Source: Polaribacter sp. HaHaR_3_91
Lineage (GTDB): Bacteria > Bacteroidota > Bacteroidia > Flavobacteriales > Flavobacteriaceae
Assembly: GCF_019278525.1 (NCBI RefSeq)
Contig: NZ_CP058986.1
Span: 1,522,001-1,586,000 of the forward strand
DNA: 64,000 nucleotides
Reading direction: 5' to 3'
The notes beneath the pieces are model-generated. The model saw nothing but the letters and a program-made list of their open reading frames with translations. It was not told the DNA's origin and searched no databases. Shown one piece after another: positions 61,634 to 64,000 of the stretch. How positions within the stretch are numbered: the stretch's first letter is position 1; each line of letters begins with the position of its first letter. The position numbers and the translations under genes are program-made.

Positions 61634-61668
61634 AAAACTACTTTCTAATTTAGAAGGTAGTTTTTTTT
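61634..61668 (+). terminator. Terminator of the ribosomal-protein operon
   Basis: AAAACTAC-TTCTAA pairs with TTAGAA-GTAGTTTT with one G-T pair and a short loop, then a run of eight T. Confidence 0.88.
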
Positions 61669-61691
61669 GTGTCTTATAATTACGTATTTTT

Positions 61692-61839
61692 GGGCGTTTC
61701 CTAAAAAGGTCGCGCTTTACATTATATCTTTTCTTAGACTGTTATGGTTAAGAAAATTTTGTGGTTTTAATGAAAATCTTTAAATTTAAATTAAATAATT
61801 ATATTTATAAGAAAAGGATGTCATTTCAATCGCTAACGC
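61692..61839 (-). ncRNA. Structured intergenic RNA element, copy 2 (degenerate, inverted)
   Basis: Read on the minus strand it starts GCGTTAGCGATTGAA and ends with AAGCGCGACC and AAACGCCC, sharing GCGTTAG, GATTGAA, GTAAAGC and ACGCCC with copy 1 (52284-52376). The central stem is longer and more AT-rich. The matching -7 box is not intact (AAGCTTGCG), so this copy may be a decayed remnant. Confidence 0.4.
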
Positions 61840-61921
61840 AAGCTTTTTTAGTGACAATTTGACCAAACCCAACAAGTGGCACGTTTTTTAACGTATTGCT
61901 ATTATAGTATAAAAGATAAAA

Positions 61922-62896
61922 ATGAGTTTTTTTAAAAAAATATTTTCAAAAGAAAAAAAAGAAACCTTAGACAAGGGATTAGAAAAGTCTAAGGAAAGTT
62001 TCTTTGGCAAACTAACCAAAGCTGTTGCAGGTAAATCTAAGGTAGATGATGCTGTTTTAGACAATCTAGAAGAAATATTAGTAGCTTCTGATGTTGGTGT
62101 AGGTACAACGCTTAAAGTTATTGAAAGAATAGAAGATAGAGTTGCCAAAGACAAATATGTTGGTACAGATGAATTAAATAGAATTCTACGTGAGGAAATT
62201 GCAGGCTTACTTTCTGAAACCAATATTGGTAACGAAACTGAATTTGTAATTCCGGAAATCCCTAAAGACAAGGACGGTAATAAAATGCCTTATGTTTTAA
62301 TGGTAGTTGGTGTAAATGGAGTTGGTAAAACAACTACTATTGGTAAATTAGCCGCACAATTTAAAAAGCAAGGATTAAAAGTTGTTTTAGGTGCAGCAGA
62401 TACTTTTAGGGCAGCAGCAATAGATCAATTACAAGTGTGGGCCGACAGAACAGGTGTACCAATTGTACGTCAAGAAATGGGATCTGATCCAGCTTCTGTA
62501 GCTTTTGATACTTTAAAATCTGCAGTAAATCAAGATGCAGATGTTGTTATTATAGATACCGCTGGTCGTTTACATAATAAGATAAACCTAATGAATGAGT
62601 TGACCAAGATAAAACGTGTTATGCAAAAAGTGGTAGCAGATTCTCCACATGATGTATTGCTAGTTTTAGATGGTTCTACTGGTCAGAATGCTTTTGAACA
62701 AGCAAAGCAATTTACTTTAGCAACAGAAGTTACTTCTTTAGCAGTTACTAAATTAGATGGTACAGCAAAAGGTGGAGTTGTTATTGGTATTTCAGATCAG
62801 TTTAAAATTCCTGTAAAATATATTGGAGTAGGAGAAGGAATTGATGATTTACAAGTGTTTAATAAACATGAATTTGTAGATTCATTTTTTAAATAA
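61922..62896 (+). CDS. ftsY: Signal recognition particle receptor
   Basis: 324-residue SRP GTPase that docks SRP (RNA at 51142) to the membrane. A short charged N-terminal A domain is followed by the N domain, then the G domain. The G domain has GVNGVGKT (130-137), DTAGRLHN, TKLDGTAKGG and the GVGEGIDDLQVF closing motif. The N-terminal acidic extension is short compared with E. coli FtsY, as usual in Bacteroidota. The start MSFFKKIFSK is typical. Confidence 0.96.
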   Translation: MSFFKKIFSKEKKETLDKGLEKSKESFFGKLTKAVAGKSKVDDAVLDNLEEILVASDVGVGTTLKVIERIEDRVAKDKYVGTDELNRILREEIAGLLSETNIGNETEFVIPEIPKDKDGNKMPYVLMVVGVNGVGKTTTIGKLAAQFKKQGLKVVLGAADTFRAAAIDQLQVWADRTGVPIVRQEMGSDPASVAFDTLKSAVNQDADVVIIDTAGRLHNKINLMNELTKIKRVMQKVVADSPHDVLLVLDGSTGQNAFEQAKQFTLATEVTSLAVTKLDGTAKGGVVIGISDQFKIPVKYIGVGEGIDDLQVFNKHEFVDSFFK

Positions 62897-62944
62897 ACCA
62901 ATCTTATTTTATTTTATAAAAATCTGAAATAAATTCAGATAGAC

Positions 62945-62979
62945 AAAAAAAGAAGCCTCACAAATTGTGAGGCTTTTTC
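62945..62979. terminator. Bidirectional terminator between ftsY and cysK
   Basis: AGCCTCAC/GTGAGGCT stem (8 bp) with a 5-base loop, an A run on the left and a T run on the right. It serves convergent ftsY (+) and cysK (-). Confidence 0.88.
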
Positions 62980-63003
62980 TATGATTATACTTTTTGTAAA
63001 TTA

Positions 63004-63918
63004 TTATTCTGTTAAAAGACCTTCTACAGAAAGATAACGTTCTCCAGTATCATAATTCATGGTTAATATAACTTCTTCACCTTTTAAGGTTGCTAACTGT
63101 TTTCTAACAGCCGCTAAAGAGGCTCCTGTAGAAATACCTACTAAGATTCCTTCTGTTTTTGCAATGTTTTTAACTTCTGCAAATGCTTCTTCATTCGTTA
63201 TTTTAACAGCACCATCAATTATGTCTTTATTGAATGTTTCAGGAAAGAAGCCTGGTCCAATTCCTTGTAATTTATGAGGTCCTGGTTCGCCTCCAGAAAT
63301 AATAGAAGATCCTGTAGGTTCCACTGCCAATACTTTTATACTCGGATATTTTTCTTTTAAAACCTCTGCCATACCTGTAATATGTCCGCCAGTTCCAACA
63401 CCAGTAATTAAATAATCTAAACCTTCAGGAAAGTCGTTTACTACTTCTTGAGCAGTAGTTTTATGATGGATTTCTGGGTTTGCAGGATTTGTAAATTGCG
63501 ATGGCATCCACGCATTTTTATTTTCAGCGACCATTTCGTGCGCCTTTGCGATAGTACCTCCTAAACCAAGTTCTTTAGGGGTAAGTACTAAATTAGCTCC
63601 GTAAGCTTTCATTAAAGCACGTCTTTCTACGGACATAGATTCTGGCATCACTAAAGTAAGCTTCAAGTTTTTTACAGCAGCTACCATTGCTAAACCAACA
63701 CCAGTATTACCAGAGGTTGGTTCTATAATTTCTGTATCTTTATTTATTAGGTTCTTGCTTTCAGCATCTTCAATCATTGCCAATGCAATTCTATCCTTAA
63801 TACTTCCACCTGGGTTTGCTTTTTCTAGTTTCATCCAAACATTTGCATTTGGAAATAATTTTGCCAATCGTACAACCGGTGTGTTACCGATACCTTCTAA
63901 TATATTATTGATTTTCAT
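63004..63918 (-). CDS. cysK: Cysteine synthase A (O-acetylserine sulfhydrylase)
   Basis: 304-residue PLP enzyme that makes cysteine from O-acetylserine and sulfide. The PLP lysine is K41 in [11 protein letters not shown], the substrate loop TSGNTG is at 69-74, and GTGGHITG is the PLP-phosphate loop. Full family length. It reads towards ftsY, with the shared terminator. No regulatory element was recognised in the 82 bases between its start and the end of the window. Confidence 0.95.
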   Translation of the reverse strand: MKINNILEGIGNTPVVRLAKLFPNANVWMKLEKANPGGSIKDRIALAMIEDAESKNLINKDTEIIEPTSGNTGVGLAMVAAVKNLKLTLVMPESMSVERRALMKAYGANLVLTPKELGLGGTIAKAHEMVAENKNAWMPSQFTNPANPEIHHKTTAQEVVNDFPEGLDYLITGVGTGGHITGMAEVLKEKYPSIKVLAVEPTGSSIISGGEPGPHKLQGIGPGFFPETFNKDIIDGAVKITNEEAFAEVKNIAKTEGILVGISTGASLAAVRKQLATLKGEEVILTMNYDTGERYLSVEGLLTE

Positions 63919-64000
63919 GAAAATTTTATATTTAGTTTGTATTGTTATTTCTTAGAGTACTAAGTTAGAAAATTCAGTTAAAATAGCCTTAGTATTAATC

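Noticed and set aside
61888..62271. 127-codon minus-strand ORF over the ftsY start
   Set aside because: Antisense to ftsY and low-complexity Ser/Leu-rich; no supporting promoter.

Overview
The window looks like a chromosomal segment from a marine-type member of the Flavobacteriaceae (phylum Bacteroidota), in the Polaribacter/Tenacibaculum neighbourhood. The evidence is the strongly AT-rich sequence, the near absence of Shine-Dalgarno sites, repeated TAnnTTTG (-7) promoter boxes, type IX secretion (T9SS) C-terminal tails, and typical Bacteroidota families such as DUF4199, DUF4295, DUF5606, DUF6048 and DUF6452. No tRNA, rRNA, insertion sequence, phage or CRISPR array was recognised. The genus is an inference.

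Layout. 144-4869: leucine operon leuC-leuD-leuA-like-leuB (+). 5022-13279 (-): MutS2-like ATPase, a LytS/LytT-type two-component pair with a propeller sensor, and a cassette of CPBP protease, lipoprotein and Lgt-like transferase. 13529-16960: a giant leucine-rich-repeat surface protein with a T9SS tail. 17156-19700: ung, then a glycosyltransferase/LpxH-like pair. 19984-25719 (-): a tightly packed string running from phhB through DUF6452, DUF6048, a 2OG-Fe(II) oxygenase, SUI1, DUF1835 and a nucleoside phosphorylase to a cytosolic binding-protein-like gene and a 46-residue lipoprotein. 26147-29187 (+): a sulfatase-YHYH-T9SS fusion and a small exported protein. 29275-34165 (-): rlmD, OmpA, lipocalin, csaA, an Mpo1-like gene and a DinB gene, with YqaE on + and two gene remnants at 33974-34547. 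34658-38295: a glycosyltransferase and mazG/DUF5606/def/ruvX. 38659-50965: dapD, cell-surface glycan genes (WaaE-like, Stealth, LtaS-like, other GTs), cca, an MsbA-like exporter, a phosphohexomutase and DUF4199. 51142-51235: SRP RNA. 51397-63918: SDR, transaldolase, menD/menB, purU, FAA hydrolase, cinA, rpmB-rpmG-DUF4295, ftsY and cysK.

Most genes are housekeeping. They cover leucine, menaquinone, lysine/diaminopimelate and cysteine synthesis, translation and its quality control, SRP targeting (both SRP RNA and FtsY are here), and envelope glycan assembly. The accessory content is the T9SS proteins, the Lgt-like cassette and the remnants.

The most unusual signal is non-coding. A family of 7-bp tandem repeats, mostly of the form AGTNNNC, sits within a few bases of stop codons, usually with the AGT strand matching the coding strand of the gene just ended; one block is 15 perfect copies. 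A second signal is a structured intergenic element present twice in opposite orientations (52284-52376 and 61692-61839).
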